The notes under the pieces: generated by a model
The model's database searches: none
Told to the model about the DNA's origin: nothing
The model's input: the letters and a program-made list of their open reading frames with translations, nothing else
Translations under genes and position numbers: made by a program
From: Leptospira brenneri
GTDB lineage: Bacteria > Spirochaetota > Leptospiria > Leptospirales > Leptospiraceae
DNA length: 64,000 nucleotides
Direction of reading: 5' to 3'
NCBI RefSeq assembly: GCF_002812125.1
Contig: NZ_NPDQ01000005.1
Location: 186,001 to 250,000 of the forward strand
In this document: piece after piece, positions 35,176 through 44,656 of the stretch
Layout of the letters: the number at the start of each line of letters is the position of its first letter
How positions within the stretch are numbered: the stretch's first letter is position 1

Positions 35176-36459
35176 TCACCAGAGCCGAGTCCACCGTAAA
35201 GTACGATTTCTGAATCGGTTCCTAAATGAAAAATCAGCACTCATTCGATCGGCAAGGCGTTCGGGTTTGGTTTTGTCTGGGATTAAAAGAACTAAATTGT
35301 CTTTTGCTCTGGAAAGGCCGACATAGAGGATCCTTCGTTCTTCTGCCTCGTTGATCGTTTCTCCATCCTCACTCCAACCCAGAACCAAATCTAGGATGAC
35401 AGTCGTAAATTCCAAACCCTTGGCACTGTGGATTGTCATCACTTGTTCCTTAGGCAAACCAGCATCGATCCATTCTTTTTTTCTGAAATTACTTCTTGTG
35501 AGTACGATTGTATTTGGGTCTTTTTTGTACCATTCCTTCCAAATTGCCATTGGCTTTGTTTCTGTTTCTTTGATTCGTTCAATGGAAAAGATTCCCTTTT
35601 CTTTACGGAAAGTTTGAACCTGTTTTGGAATTTTGTCTTTGTTGGGTTTTAATGGAAGTAGAGAGGCTTGGATGATAGAATCCTTAGAACGGTAGTTAGT
35701 GGATAGAAAGTATGGAACCACTCCAGGGAAATGTTTATGAAAATCTAAAAATGGTTTGGGTGTTGCCCCACGAAATCCATAGATAGCCTGCCAATCATCA
35801 CCTACAACGGTGATCGAATGAAAATTCATTTTTTTGATGATTTGGAGTTGGATTTCGTCCGTATCTTGAAACTCATCAATGATCAGGGATTTCCATTTTT
35901 CTTTGACTAGATCAGCTTCTTTTGTATCTAAAAAGTTAAGGAAGTCAGAAATCAAATCATCAAACTCAAAGTAATGGTTTTTGTTTTTCCAGGACTTAAA
36001 ATTTGTTAAAAAAGATTCATAACCTACTGATGATAATTCTCTAAAATAGTTTCCATTATTTTTGAATAGAATGGGAAAAGGAAGCCCTCCGATTTCATAC
36101 CGGAGAGGAAATAAAATCTCCTTTGAAATCTCCCATTTTTTTGATTCACCTAGAAGTTTATACTTGGACCAGTTTTTAGAAGGATCATAATTTTTTAGGA
36201 TATGATAACAAAACGCGTGAAATGTGGAGATATGATACTTAGGTGAGAGATTATTTTTCTCACACCGTTCCTTGAATTCTTTTGTTGCTTTTTTGGTAAA
36301 AGTGACAATGACCGTGCTTTCGGGAAGGAAGGTTTTATCCTTTTCCCTTTCTTGGAGTAGTCCAATCATCGTCGCAGTTTTCCCCGATCCTGCGCCCGCA
36401 ATCACCTGTTTGATCTGGTGATGGGAATGGATGATAGATTTTTGTTCTTCACTCCACAT
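35176..36459 (-). CDS. Short UvrD/Rep-type DNA helicase
   Basis: 427 aa, superfamily 1A helicase but well below the usual 650-750 aa. All core motifs are readable: Q-motif start WSEEQKSIIHS, Walker A VIAGAGSGKTATM, Ia VIVTFTKKATKEFKER, TFHAFCYHIL, Walker B SLIIDEFQDTDEIQ, III VVGDDWQAIYGFRGA, IV FLSTNYRSKDSIIQ, V VMTIHSAKGLEFTTVIL, VI RRILYVGLSRAKDNL. The 1B and 2B insertions are trimmed, which explains the length. It probably unwinds DNA in repair. Stop lies 14 bases from the tRNA-Val gene on the same strand. Confidence 0.9.
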   Translation of the reverse strand: MWSEEQKSIIHSHHQIKQVIAGAGSGKTATMIGLLQEREKDKTFLPESTVIVTFTKKATKEFKERCEKNNLSPKYHISTFHAFCYHILKNYDPSKNWSKYKLLGESKKWEISKEILFPLRYEIGGLPFPILFKNNGNYFRELSSVGYESFLTNFKSWKNKNHYFEFDDLISDFLNFLDTKEADLVKEKWKSLIIDEFQDTDEIQLQIIKKMNFHSITVVGDDWQAIYGFRGATPKPFLDFHKHFPGVVPYFLSTNYRSKDSIIQASLLPLKPNKDKIPKQVQTFRKEKGIFSIERIKETETKPMAIWKEWYKKDPNTIVLTRSNFRKKEWIDAGLPKEQVMTIHSAKGLEFTTVILDLVLGWSEDGETINEAEERRILYVGLSRAKDNLVLLIPDKTKPERLADRMSADFSFRNRFRNRTLRWTRLW

Positions 36460-36497
36460 TGATAGTAGAGTGTTTTATTTGAATGATTTGGTTCTAT

Positions 36498-37157
36498 TTA
36501 TTGTTTGAAGACAGTGGAATCATCATCTTCTTCTTCTTTGAGATCATAATATCCATAGATAAAACTGGAACTGGCTTTTACTTCCATTCCATAAAAATGT
36601 TCTGAAATTCTACCCGATTTGGTGACTTCCAATTTGTATTCTTCTGCTAGAAATTTCATTTTATCCATGGATATCTTTTCATTGATTTTGGGTCCAAAAC
36701 CAGATTCTGTTTTTGACCAGTCGATGATGAAGAGTCGTCCTCCCGATTTCATAGACCGGATGAGACCATCCATCGCCAAACCAGGGTTTGGGAAGGTAGA
36801 TAATGATAGGGAAGCAAAAATAATTTCTGGGACGGGTACCCATTCAGGAAGCAGGGGGTGGTCGGACTGGTCCATATGAAAAGGGGTGAGTTGTTCGATC
36901 CCTTCCATCAGTTTCCGACGAAGGATCATATCAATGATCTCTTGTTGGCATTCGGCCGCCCAGATCCAAACATGGGGAAACCATTTTCTGAATTCATTGA
37001 AGTAGAATCCAAGCCCACTTCCAAAGTCGACTAAGTTATTTAAACCTTTCCAGTTGAAAAATGCGTACACATCTTCCGGTGGACAAACCTCTCTCCTATG
37101 GCTGGAAAGTAGGTATTCCTGGTAACTTTGGGAACGGTAATATTCCGTTTCGGACAT
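36498..37157 (-). CDS. SAM-dependent methyltransferase-like protein
   Basis: About 219 aa when started at MSETEYYRSQ (37157); the frame runs on to 37193. Class I fold: motif I LVDFGSGLGFYFNEF, motif II WIWAAECQQEIIDM, post-motif EIIFASLSLSTFPNPGLAMD, then MKSGGRLFIIDWSKTESGFG. Substrate unknown. A stretch of acidic residues (LKEEEDDD) ends the protein. Divergent from the FN3 gene at 37238. Confidence 0.82.
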   Translation of the reverse strand: MSETEYYRSQSYQEYLLSSHRREVCPPEDVYAFFNWKGLNNLVDFGSGLGFYFNEFRKWFPHVWIWAAECQQEIIDMILRRKLMEGIEQLTPFHMDQSDHPLLPEWVPVPEIIFASLSLSTFPNPGLAMDGLIRSMKSGGRLFIIDWSKTESGFGPKINEKISMDKMKFLAEEYKLEVTKSGRISEHFYGMEVKASSSFIYGYYDLKEEEDDDSTVFKQ

Positions 37158-37237
37158 AATGACAATTCTTACAGAAAAGCGAGGAAAGTACAAACGAAAA
37201 ATTCAATTAGGAGACCTTTACCACCGAAAATCTAAGT

Positions 37238-38923
37238 ATGAAGTTCTCGATTCAACTTTGGATGGTCGTATTGCTATTTTCTTTTTTCCCGGTTTCAGGT
37301 GATTCTGGGTTTGAGGAAAGTCGTTACCCAACGATAGCAAAGGCAATCCATGCAAACCTTCTACCAGATAAAAAATCGATTCGTTTGGATTGGGATCCGC
37401 CCAAACAAGAGGGAGAAATCATTGTGGCTAGGTCTTCGGTGATGATCGACAGCCCAGAAAAGTTATACATCGCTGACTCACTTGGTCGTTATAAAGCAAA
37501 TGGTTCTAATGCTACCCGTGTTTATTTTGATTATAATTTAAAACCTGGAACCTATTACTACGCGATTGTTATGGTAACGGACGTTCGTCGTAGAGAGGTA
37601 AAACTTTTTTCCAATCAAAACTATACTGTGGTTCCCATTCATATAGCCGAAGAAAATGGAACTCCTGTTGTGGGACAAAATCCTGATTTCCCTGCCTTTC
37701 CTGCGGATGCGGGAATTCATTCTATGGTTGGGGGAGTTTCCGGAATTACCGCAAATATTGAAAGAAAGTTCGTACGTCTGAACTGGACACCACCAAACGG
37801 TGCTACTGCGGGGAGAACTCTATATACTGTTTACCGTTCCAATTCTCCTCTGACTAGTTTGCCACTCATGCAAAAAGCGGAAAAACTAGCAGAACTCACT
37901 CACCCAGTAAATACGTTTTTAGATCAAGATTTAGACAAATCACAAACTTTGTATTACGGAGTTTCTGTGAAACAGACGGGTGGGGAAGAAACACTTCCTT
38001 TGGAAGACAAAAAGTCTACTTTACGCGTGTTTTACATCAAACAAACAGAAAAAAATAATGCAGAAGTGATTGTAGAAGAAGCTCCTAAAAAACCAAAACA
38101 AGAAGTGGCTTCTAATGATACTCGAACTGATTTAGGTGGAGTGCTGCATGTTCGAGGCCTTGGATATGAACGTGTGGGGAAAGGGGCAGTGATTAGTTGG
38201 ATTAGTCCTGAAGCTGCAGATGAAACAACTGTATATAGTTTATATGCATCCGTAAAACCTTTGAACCAAGGTGCTGCTTCCTTTGGGCAAGGTTCGGTTG
38301 TGAAAGTGGCAACAGTCGTACATCCAAAAACAAATTTTTTTATCAAAGAATTAAAAGAAATTGATGAACTCTATTTTGGAGTCACAGCCAAATCCAATGG
38401 AATTCCTGAAGATTATCATTTAAGAGAAAATGTTTCTTATTTTAAATATGATTTTTCAAAAGACAATCCTCCACCAGAAGAACCAAATGTAGTGGCGGAG
38501 TCTCATCCGAAAAAAGAACCAGAAAAAACAGAAGTTTATAAAAATGAACATACTGTTGTCCCAGCAGATAGTTTCCCACCGAAAGAGAATTCTGACCAAG
38601 TGAATGATTTTAAAGAAGAACCATCGGCTACGGTTAACTATGATTTAGGTCAAACGGATCTGAATCAAATCATCAAAGAAACAGTCATTAGAAAAAAATA
38701 CGAAACCGCCGTATATCGGTTAGAAGAGTATTTAAAGAATGAATCCAATTCGTACTTACGAGGAAAAGCGATGTTTTTTCTCGGTGTAAGTGCATTAAAA
38801 ACTGGTGATACAAAAAAAGCCTTAAAATGTTTTTTAAAGAAGGAAACTAAGTCTTATTCTCCGTCCCGTGTGGAATTTTGGACGAATCAGACTTTGAGTC
38901 AGGCGGGTAGAGGAAATTTATGA
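37238..38923 (+). CDS. Exported protein with FN3-like domains and a TPR tail
   Basis: 561 aa; signal peptide MKFSIQLWMVVLLFSFFPVSG. Three repeats resembling fibronectin III domains follow: residues about 30-130 (SIRLDWDPPKQEGEIIVARS), 165-265 (FVRLNWTPPNGATAGRTLYT) and 295-400 (GAVISWISPEAADETTVYSL). Each begins with a V/I-x-x-x-W-x-x-P pattern. A low-complexity linker (about 400-470) leads to a C-terminal TPR-like part (about 475-561). Probably periplasmic or surface; role unknown. It overlaps the next gene by four bases (ATGA), and the two are probably partners. Confidence 0.85.
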   Translation: MKFSIQLWMVVLLFSFFPVSGDSGFEESRYPTIAKAIHANLLPDKKSIRLDWDPPKQEGEIIVARSSVMIDSPEKLYIADSLGRYKANGSNATRVYFDYNLKPGTYYYAIVMVTDVRRREVKLFSNQNYTVVPIHIAEENGTPVVGQNPDFPAFPADAGIHSMVGGVSGITANIERKFVRLNWTPPNGATAGRTLYTVYRSNSPLTSLPLMQKAEKLAELTHPVNTFLDQDLDKSQTLYYGVSVKQTGGEETLPLEDKKSTLRVFYIKQTEKNNAEVIVEEAPKKPKQEVASNDTRTDLGGVLHVRGLGYERVGKGAVISWISPEAADETTVYSLYASVKPLNQGAASFGQGSVVKVATVVHPKTNFFIKELKEIDELYFGVTAKSNGIPEDYHLRENVSYFKYDFSKDNPPPEEPNVVAESHPKKEPEKTEVYKNEHTVVPADSFPPKENSDQVNDFKEEPSATVNYDLGQTDLNQIIKETVIRKKYETAVYRLEEYLKNESNSYLRGKAMFFLGVSALKTGDTKKALKCFLKKETKSYSPSRVEFWTNQTLSQAGRGNL

Positions 38924-40089
38924 ATCGAATCATTGTTAGTTTAGCAGGTTTTTTGTTTATAGTTGCAGGTCTTTCGACTGCATACTACCAAACGAATATT
39001 TCCGCCAAAGAAGACCAGTCTCAGGCTATTTTAGAGAAAATTGCGGAAGGGGAAGAATACCTAAAACAATCCAATCCACAAAGTAAGGAGAAAGCAATTT
39101 CCATTTTCTCTGAGTTAGCTGGAAAACGAGGATTGGAAAAGTATGAGTTCCAAATCAAATACAACCAAGCCAGAGCTCTAGAAAAGAACTCCGATTTTTA
39201 TCCTGCTCTTGATATTTACAAAGACTTAAAAAAGAATTCTAACTTAAAACAAGATGAAAAAGAACGTTTGAGTTATTCTCTCGGTAACTTACTCTTAAAA
39301 ATTGGAAATGAGTCGGAAGGAAAGGCCCATTTAGAATCAGTTTTGCAATTAAGTTCTGATAATAAACTAAGATCTAAATCCTTTTTAGCGCTCGGCGATT
39401 TTTATTATAAAACAGGACATTTTGAAACAGCACGTAAAAATTATACTTTGGCTTTGCAAGAAGATCCTAATAATACGGAGTCTAGAATCGGTTGGGGTAG
39501 GTCACTCCGTAAACTAGGGAAGGATTGGGCATCATTTGATGTATTTGACGAATACATTGAAACTGCAGATCAATTGGCTGGTGCTGATGAAAAAGTAGTG
39601 GGTGAGTATAAGGATTCTGTGTTAAAAGATGCAAAGGAAAATTACACTAAAAAACAATACGGAAAAGCAATCGAACTTTTTCAAAAAGTAATCAGTGTTA
39701 ATCCAACTCCTAAAAAAGAAGAAGAGTCTTTGTATTACATTGCACTTTCCTATGATGCCATGGGAAAACAGGTTGAATCACTCACTTATATCAATAAGGC
39801 ACTCAATAACAGCGATTATTCGCTCGACCAAGCGGCATTATACAAAAAAGGGACCATTTATTTCAGACAAGGGAAGTTTGAAAAAGCAGCAGGAATATTT
39901 CAGACCATTGTAGATAAATACCCTAAAAACCAGATTACCGACAAGGCGATTGCATGGAAAAAAGAATCACTCGATCAGTTTACTGACCACAATGATCTTG
40001 ATGATTCAGATGTAACGTCTGATTCAAACTCACCGAAATCAAATTCGGTTTCAAACAAACCGGATTCAGGAAGTGATTTAGAATTTTAG
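38920..40089 (+). CDS. Exported or membrane-anchored TPR protein
   Basis: 389 aa. N-terminal hydrophobic segment IIVSLAGFLFIVAGLSTAYY as anchor or signal, then about eight TPR-like helical pairs (LGDFYYKTGHFETARKNYTL, QYGKAIELFQKVISVNPTPK, KGTIYFRQGKFEKAAGIFQT). The tail from about 355 is Ser/Asp-rich and low complexity. Overlaps the upstream FN3/TPR gene start codon by four bases, so one transcript. The stop TAG shares bases with the stop of the convergent gene at 40086. Likely scaffold; partner unknown. Confidence 0.87.
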   Translation: MNRIIVSLAGFLFIVAGLSTAYYQTNISAKEDQSQAILEKIAEGEEYLKQSNPQSKEKAISIFSELAGKRGLEKYEFQIKYNQARALEKNSDFYPALDIYKDLKKNSNLKQDEKERLSYSLGNLLLKIGNESEGKAHLESVLQLSSDNKLRSKSFLALGDFYYKTGHFETARKNYTLALQEDPNNTESRIGWGRSLRKLGKDWASFDVFDEYIETADQLAGADEKVVGEYKDSVLKDAKENYTKKQYGKAIELFQKVISVNPTPKKEEESLYYIALSYDAMGKQVESLTYINKALNNSDYSLDQAALYKKGTIYFRQGKFEKAAGIFQTIVDKYPKNQITDKAIAWKKESLDQFTDHNDLDDSDVTSDSNSPKSNSVSNKPDSGSDLEF

Positions 40090-41060
40090 TCGGACTTAAT
40101 TAGAAATTCATTCGTTTGGGTGTTGTGGAGGGCTTCCTCCATTCCGAAAGTTTTATAAATTTCGGGAACAATATCAGCAAGCGAATGTATATTTTCAGCG
40201 AAGCGGTCAGCATCCTTTCCATACAGGATGGTGGCCGCCGGGTTTTCCGTATGGTTCTTCTGGCTTAAGTCTTCCATATTCCCATGATCACTCGAAACAA
40301 TGAGTAAATCTTTTTCGGGATCTATACTTTCTAAAATTCCACGAAAAAATCCTTCCAAGTTTTGAATGATATGTTCTGCTTTTTCCCAGTCCATTGCATG
40401 TCCAACTTTGTCTGTGAGAAAATATTCATACAAAGCCAAATGATAATTCGCAAACCGAGAGATAGATTCTTTTCCAACTTTGTAAGGGTCTCTCCTTTTA
40501 AGAAGAGGATCTCCTGGTTTTAACATATCAATTCCCATAGTCGCCATGATTTCATGAGTTAGGTCCATATAAAGACCTCGACCATTTTGCAGGTCATCAA
40601 AGTTTTTCAGTGGGCGGCCACTTGCTAACTGGACTAAGGTGGAAGCAGAAACTAGTTTTGGTTTTTCTTCTACGTGTTTGAGATAAGGTGGGGAAAAACA
40701 ATTTAAAAAATCACTTAAGTGACCATTTTCATTTAGCACTTTGATGAGAGAATACTTAGCGATAATCTTGCGAAGTGTGATGGTCGGAAATCCACTGACA
40801 TGGCGTTCCAGAACCTTGGGTCCTGGAATTCCCGTCCATAGAGCTGTTTGCCCAGTGGCAGACTGAGGGAGGCCTGGAATGCCCATATGTGCATCTGTTT
40901 TAATGTAATGTAAGGTCGAGGATAGAGGAGGAAGGTCTGCATCAGCCTGCGGAATTCCCCCAACGGGAGCTAAAAACCCTTTGGCAAAACGGCTGAATGG
41001 ATTGGATTTCGGATCGTAGTCTGCAATCCCCACCCCATCTAAAAATACATAAAAAATCAT
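40086..41060 (-). CDS. Alkaline-phosphatase-superfamily metalloenzyme
   Basis: 324 aa, related to phosphoglycerate/phosphopento-mutases and other alkaline-phosphatase-fold enzymes. Metal-site features: N-terminal Asp in MIFYVFLDGVGIADYD, ATGQTALWTG with the Thr/Ser nucleophile position, and C-terminal LLIVSSDHGNMEDLSQKNHT with the Asp-His and His ligands. No signal peptide. The reaction is unknown. Gene start lies 50 bases from the divergent large sensor-like gene at 41111. Confidence 0.85.
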   Translation of the reverse strand: MIFYVFLDGVGIADYDPKSNPFSRFAKGFLAPVGGIPQADADLPPLSSTLHYIKTDAHMGIPGLPQSATGQTALWTGIPGPKVLERHVSGFPTITLRKIIAKYSLIKVLNENGHLSDFLNCFSPPYLKHVEEKPKLVSASTLVQLASGRPLKNFDDLQNGRGLYMDLTHEIMATMGIDMLKPGDPLLKRRDPYKVGKESISRFANYHLALYEYFLTDKVGHAMDWEKAEHIIQNLEGFFRGILESIDPEKDLLIVSSDHGNMEDLSQKNHTENPAATILYGKDADRFAENIHSLADIVPEIYKTFGMEEALHNTQTNEFLIKSD

Positions 41061-41110
41061 TCCTTTCCTTAGACCGATTGGTTTTTGCCAATGAGAACCC
41101 GATAATTAGA

Positions 41111-43885
41111 ATGATGAAACGGAAATTCGGAAACCTGTCTATTCTTTTTGGATACCTAGTGGTTTCGCTTCTCGTGACTTCCGTTTTATTTGGTTATTTT
41201 GAGTGGATTCGTCCCCTTAAAATGAAAACCAATCTTTTATCGGCTCTCGTTCGTTTTGACGAAGACAAAACAAAAGAACATTTAAACACACTTGAGTTCT
41301 TTTTTCGAGAATCCGCTCTACCTTACCGGGCCGCACAGGTCACAAACCGGATCAAACAAACACTTGGATTTAGTTATGTAAGATTGTATGATGATTCTTT
41401 AAGGCTCATTCATAGCACAAACGAAACAAATGAAATTTTCCAAGAAGAACTTAGGCAAGATCCTTCCGGTCTTTTAGAAGGAAAACTTAAAAAACTATCT
41501 AACGGTGATTATGTGTATAGGGACTTAACTGGGAAATTCTTTGCCCAGTTCCCACCTGGACCTTCCTTACCAAAACAAATTCAAAATGCTAATTTGGAAT
41601 ATGGATATCTTTACTGGGCCTTTGATCCAAAAACACAGAAAATTCTATATACAAATGATGAATCTGTTCTCACTGGAGATTTGGAAGCAAATCAACTTCT
41701 TGGATTATTTTCTGGGAAAGATGGACAAATCATCACATGGAAGTTAGATGGTGAAAATTCAAAACTGATTTTAGAAACGACGGATCATTTTTCTGTATAT
41801 TTGTTAAAACAAACAAATACAGAGATTGATGAAATCAGGTTCGGTTGTTTTATCCTTTTTCTTGTTACCTTTACCGGTCTTTTTTACATCCGTTTTATCT
41901 GGATGGTCATTCATACACAAGGATACCAATTCAAACGTAGAATCCTTTTCCCCGTGATCGTTTATTTGATTTTGCTTTTGTTTTATCAAAAGAGCTTTGA
42001 ATTATTTCCTGATTATCGTTATTACAAACCATGGGCCAAACATCGATTAATCCAGTTTGAAGAAACTCTTTCTGTTTTAGAGAAAAATCTGCAGAGAGAA
42101 GGTTTGGGTGAAGGGGGAGGCCTTGGGGAAACCGAAAGGATTGTTTCCGAACTTTATCTTTGGAAGAAGGGGAATTCTGATGTTCAGGCCATTCAAAATC
42201 GATTTGGAACAGAAATTTTTGGTTTGTTTGAAAAGATTGAAAGCCATCCTGTTTCTGTTTTACTGGAATCAGAGTTTGATTTAGTATATTTAATTCCCAA
42301 AAAAAATTCGAAAGATACAAATGTTTCGATTCTCGTTGCAGTTCTTGATTCCAATCTTTTACAGGCCAAAAAAGAAAAAGATAGAGATGAATTTTATTTT
42401 CCTGTTGTGTCTGCAAAATTATCAGATAACAAAAGTAAGGAACAAGTGACCTTCAACCCACGTGCTTGGAAGGGGAATGATTCTTCCCATTTTGTACATT
42501 TGGAGTCTAGTAAACAATCTGTAGGATTTTTACATCATAAATTTCATTCTTATTATATTTCTAAAGAACAAGGGAAACCTGGATTTTTATCAGGTTTATC
42601 CATATATCGTTACTCTTCTTTTCCTCCGTATTTATTAAGTTTTGGATATTTATTCATTGGGCCTTGGATCTTTTTTGTTTTGTGGGCTTCCATCAAACGG
42701 AAATGGGGCGAAAAACATTCTGAGATATTAGGGGAATCCCCTTTAGTGAGTGACGAATCACCACAAGTAGTGATTGAGATAAAAAAAACTCCCTCTCACA
42801 AAGAAGGAATTGAAACAAAACGGGAACCTGTTATAAACTTTCCTAATCCTGTGAAAAAAACGAACTTTAAAATTTTACCTCCAGCCACTTGGAGACGTGT
42901 TGCGATTTTGGATGCAGTACAGAAGAAACGTGAAACTATTTTTAATCCTGAGTTAGAGAAACTTGTCCATTCCGTTACTAAAAAAGGAGAAATCAAATCA
43001 CCAGAGTCAAATCCAGAAAATGGTTTATCAGCAATTCCGGAAGAAAAACGAGTGGAGTATGCTTTACTCGATAAAATTTATAGAGAGAATGAAATCTCTT
43101 ATGATGGGATTGTCGGTTATACAAAGAACTTTATTGCAAGGCTTGGATCTCCAAGATTTTCTTATCTTTTTTTAAATGATTCTCTTGGTTCTTTTCACAA
43201 TCAAATTTCTTCGGGCCTTGACTATAACACCCGTTCTAATTTGATTTTTTTACACCATGATCCTTATTTGCCTTTTGACGAAAATGGTTTTGCACTTTTA
43301 GATGTAGACGATTCGGTGCGGTTGGATCGTTTCATTGCAAAAAAGTTTTCTTGGGAAATTTTATTACAAACAGAAGCCATCATTGCTTTTCATATGGAAT
43401 CCATTGGATTTCCAGGGATCTTTCTTGTTTTACTAAACAAAGAAGAAAGAACAAAGTTTTTGGATTCTCATAAACGAATGATCCAAGAAAAACTCCGTCA
43501 AGTGATTCCCGCCCTGCATGTCCTTGTAGAAAAGGAAGAACGAAAACCTGAATTTTTAAGAGATAGTTTGTCGTGGATGATTCGGTCTTTTATGCAAGCC
43601 ACCTTTGGTGGGAAAAGATCCACATCGGTTCTGAGAATCCAGTGGCCAGAATACCAGCCTTCCGAAGAGTGGGAACGTTCCAAAAGGCATTTTGTGGAAT
43701 CCATTCAATCTTCTTTGGAAAGTAAAGACAGGTTGATAGAAACATCACCCAATTCTATGTTGATTGTAACGGCAAAAGATTTGTATCTTTCTGTAATCCA
43801 AAGATTGCAAGAGTTACCCTTTCGCCATGAAATCAAATCGATGAAATTTCCAGAAGATGGACAAAACTTCTATTTATACTTTTAA
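41111..43885 (+). CDS. Large sensor-like membrane protein of unknown function
   Basis: 924 aa from ATG 41111 (MMKRKFGNLSILFGYLVVSL); the frame opens earlier but only over the divergent gene. Layout: TM1 about 10-30, a 210-residue outside loop (PAS-like size), TM about 245-265 and 280-300, a second outside loop, TM about 505-525, then 400 residues inside. The C-terminal part ends in a stretch that looks like a GAF-type sensing fold (about 680-840: NFIARLGSPRFSYLFLNDSL, EAIIAFHMESIGFPGIFLVL). No HisKA, GGDEF or methyl-accepting motif is seen. Overlaps the next TPR gene by 29 bases. Not recognised as a named family. Confidence 0.8.
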   Translation: MMKRKFGNLSILFGYLVVSLLVTSVLFGYFEWIRPLKMKTNLLSALVRFDEDKTKEHLNTLEFFFRESALPYRAAQVTNRIKQTLGFSYVRLYDDSLRLIHSTNETNEIFQEELRQDPSGLLEGKLKKLSNGDYVYRDLTGKFFAQFPPGPSLPKQIQNANLEYGYLYWAFDPKTQKILYTNDESVLTGDLEANQLLGLFSGKDGQIITWKLDGENSKLILETTDHFSVYLLKQTNTEIDEIRFGCFILFLVTFTGLFYIRFIWMVIHTQGYQFKRRILFPVIVYLILLLFYQKSFELFPDYRYYKPWAKHRLIQFEETLSVLEKNLQREGLGEGGGLGETERIVSELYLWKKGNSDVQAIQNRFGTEIFGLFEKIESHPVSVLLESEFDLVYLIPKKNSKDTNVSILVAVLDSNLLQAKKEKDRDEFYFPVVSAKLSDNKSKEQVTFNPRAWKGNDSSHFVHLESSKQSVGFLHHKFHSYYISKEQGKPGFLSGLSIYRYSSFPPYLLSFGYLFIGPWIFFVLWASIKRKWGEKHSEILGESPLVSDESPQVVIEIKKTPSHKEGIETKREPVINFPNPVKKTNFKILPPATWRRVAILDAVQKKRETIFNPELEKLVHSVTKKGEIKSPESNPENGLSAIPEEKRVEYALLDKIYRENEISYDGIVGYTKNFIARLGSPRFSYLFLNDSLGSFHNQISSGLDYNTRSNLIFLHHDPYLPFDENGFALLDVDDSVRLDRFIAKKFSWEILLQTEAIIAFHMESIGFPGIFLVLLNKEERTKFLDSHKRMIQEKLRQVIPALHVLVEKEERKPEFLRDSLSWMIRSFMQATFGGKRSTSVLRIQWPEYQPSEEWERSKRHFVESIQSSLESKDRLIETSPNSMLIVTAKDLYLSVIQRLQELPFRHEIKSMKFPEDGQNFYLYF

Positions 43886-44465
43886 ATTTGTTTTTATTTT
43901 TCTCTTATCCTTCCAGATGATTTCGGCTGGTGGAAGTAAAAAAAAAGAAGAAACAACAGCGCTTAGGAAACAGATTTACAGTCTTCACAAAGTAGATGAA
44001 GAAACAAGTTCCATTCCCTATTTAGAGCGGTATTTGGAACTAAGCCAAAACGAATTGTATTTCAAATTACTCTACGCAAAAGCACTATTATACAGAAATG
44101 ATTTATCTGTTCCTAAGCCAGAAGAACCGGCAGAAGATAGAATTAATAAAACAAAACTCATTCAAAAGAACTATAATCTTTCCTCAAAACTTTTTCAGGA
44201 AAATGTTTTGCATTTGGAAAAAGTTCGTCCCAGAGATCCGAATTTAGGTCGTTGGTATTATCTTTGGGCTTTTAGCGAATGGTATTCGGATAACAAAGAA
44301 AAGTCGATTAAATTATTTCAAAAGGCGGTGAAGTTAGACTACCGTTTGACCGAATCATATTATAATATTGCATCCCTTTATGAATCTCTCGGGCAATGGC
44401 AAGATGCCAATTTATATTGGCGCAAATTTGAAAAAGCCGAAAAAGAATTAGAAGAAGAAGATTAA
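43857..44465 (+). CDS. Exported TPR protein
   Basis: 202 aa. A signal-like N-terminus (FVFIFLLSFQMISAGG) is followed by helical repeats, the clearest being RWYYLWAFSEWYSDNKEKSI and LTESYYNIASLYESLGQWQD. The start lies 29 bases inside the previous gene, and the stop shares a base with the start of the RHH gene (TAATGG), so four genes from 41111 on form one tight operon. Role unknown. Confidence 0.82.
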   Translation: MDKTSIYTFKFVFIFLLSFQMISAGGSKKKEETTALRKQIYSLHKVDEETSSIPYLERYLELSQNELYFKLLYAKALLYRNDLSVPKPEEPAEDRINKTKLIQKNYNLSSKLFQENVLHLEKVRPRDPNLGRWYYLWAFSEWYSDNKEKSIKLFQKAVKLDYRLTESYYNIASLYESLGQWQDANLYWRKFEKAEKELEEED

Positions 44466-44656
44466 TGGCAAAAATTGATAAAAGGTTTCAAATCCTACTT
44501 TCTGAAGAGGAACAGGTTTTACTAAAAAACGAAGCATCCAGGAGAGGAATTTCCGCCGCAGAACTCATCCGTATGGCTCTTAAAAATGAAATCATCCAAA
44601 AGTCGGAACTTGTGAGAAGAAAAGCACTTCTTACTTTGACGGAGTTACTGGATTGA
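44465..44656 (+). CDS. Small ribbon-helix-helix protein, antitoxin-like
   Basis: 63 aa. N-terminal strand KRFQILLSEEEQVLLKNEA, then GISAAELIRMALKNEIIQKS, the beta-alpha-alpha pattern of CopG/RHH DNA-binding proteins. The last 20 residues (VRRKALLTLTELLD) could contact a partner. Gene starts at TAATG with the TPR gene and overlaps the next gene by four bases (TTGA), the usual order antitoxin then toxin. Confidence 0.78.
   Translation: MAKIDKRFQILLSEEEQVLLKNEASRRGISAAELIRMALKNEIIQKSELVRRKALLTLTELLD

Noticed and set aside
41931..42416. 161-codon minus-strand frame inside the large membrane protein gene
   Set aside because: Antisense shadow with no recognisable motif and no ribosome site.
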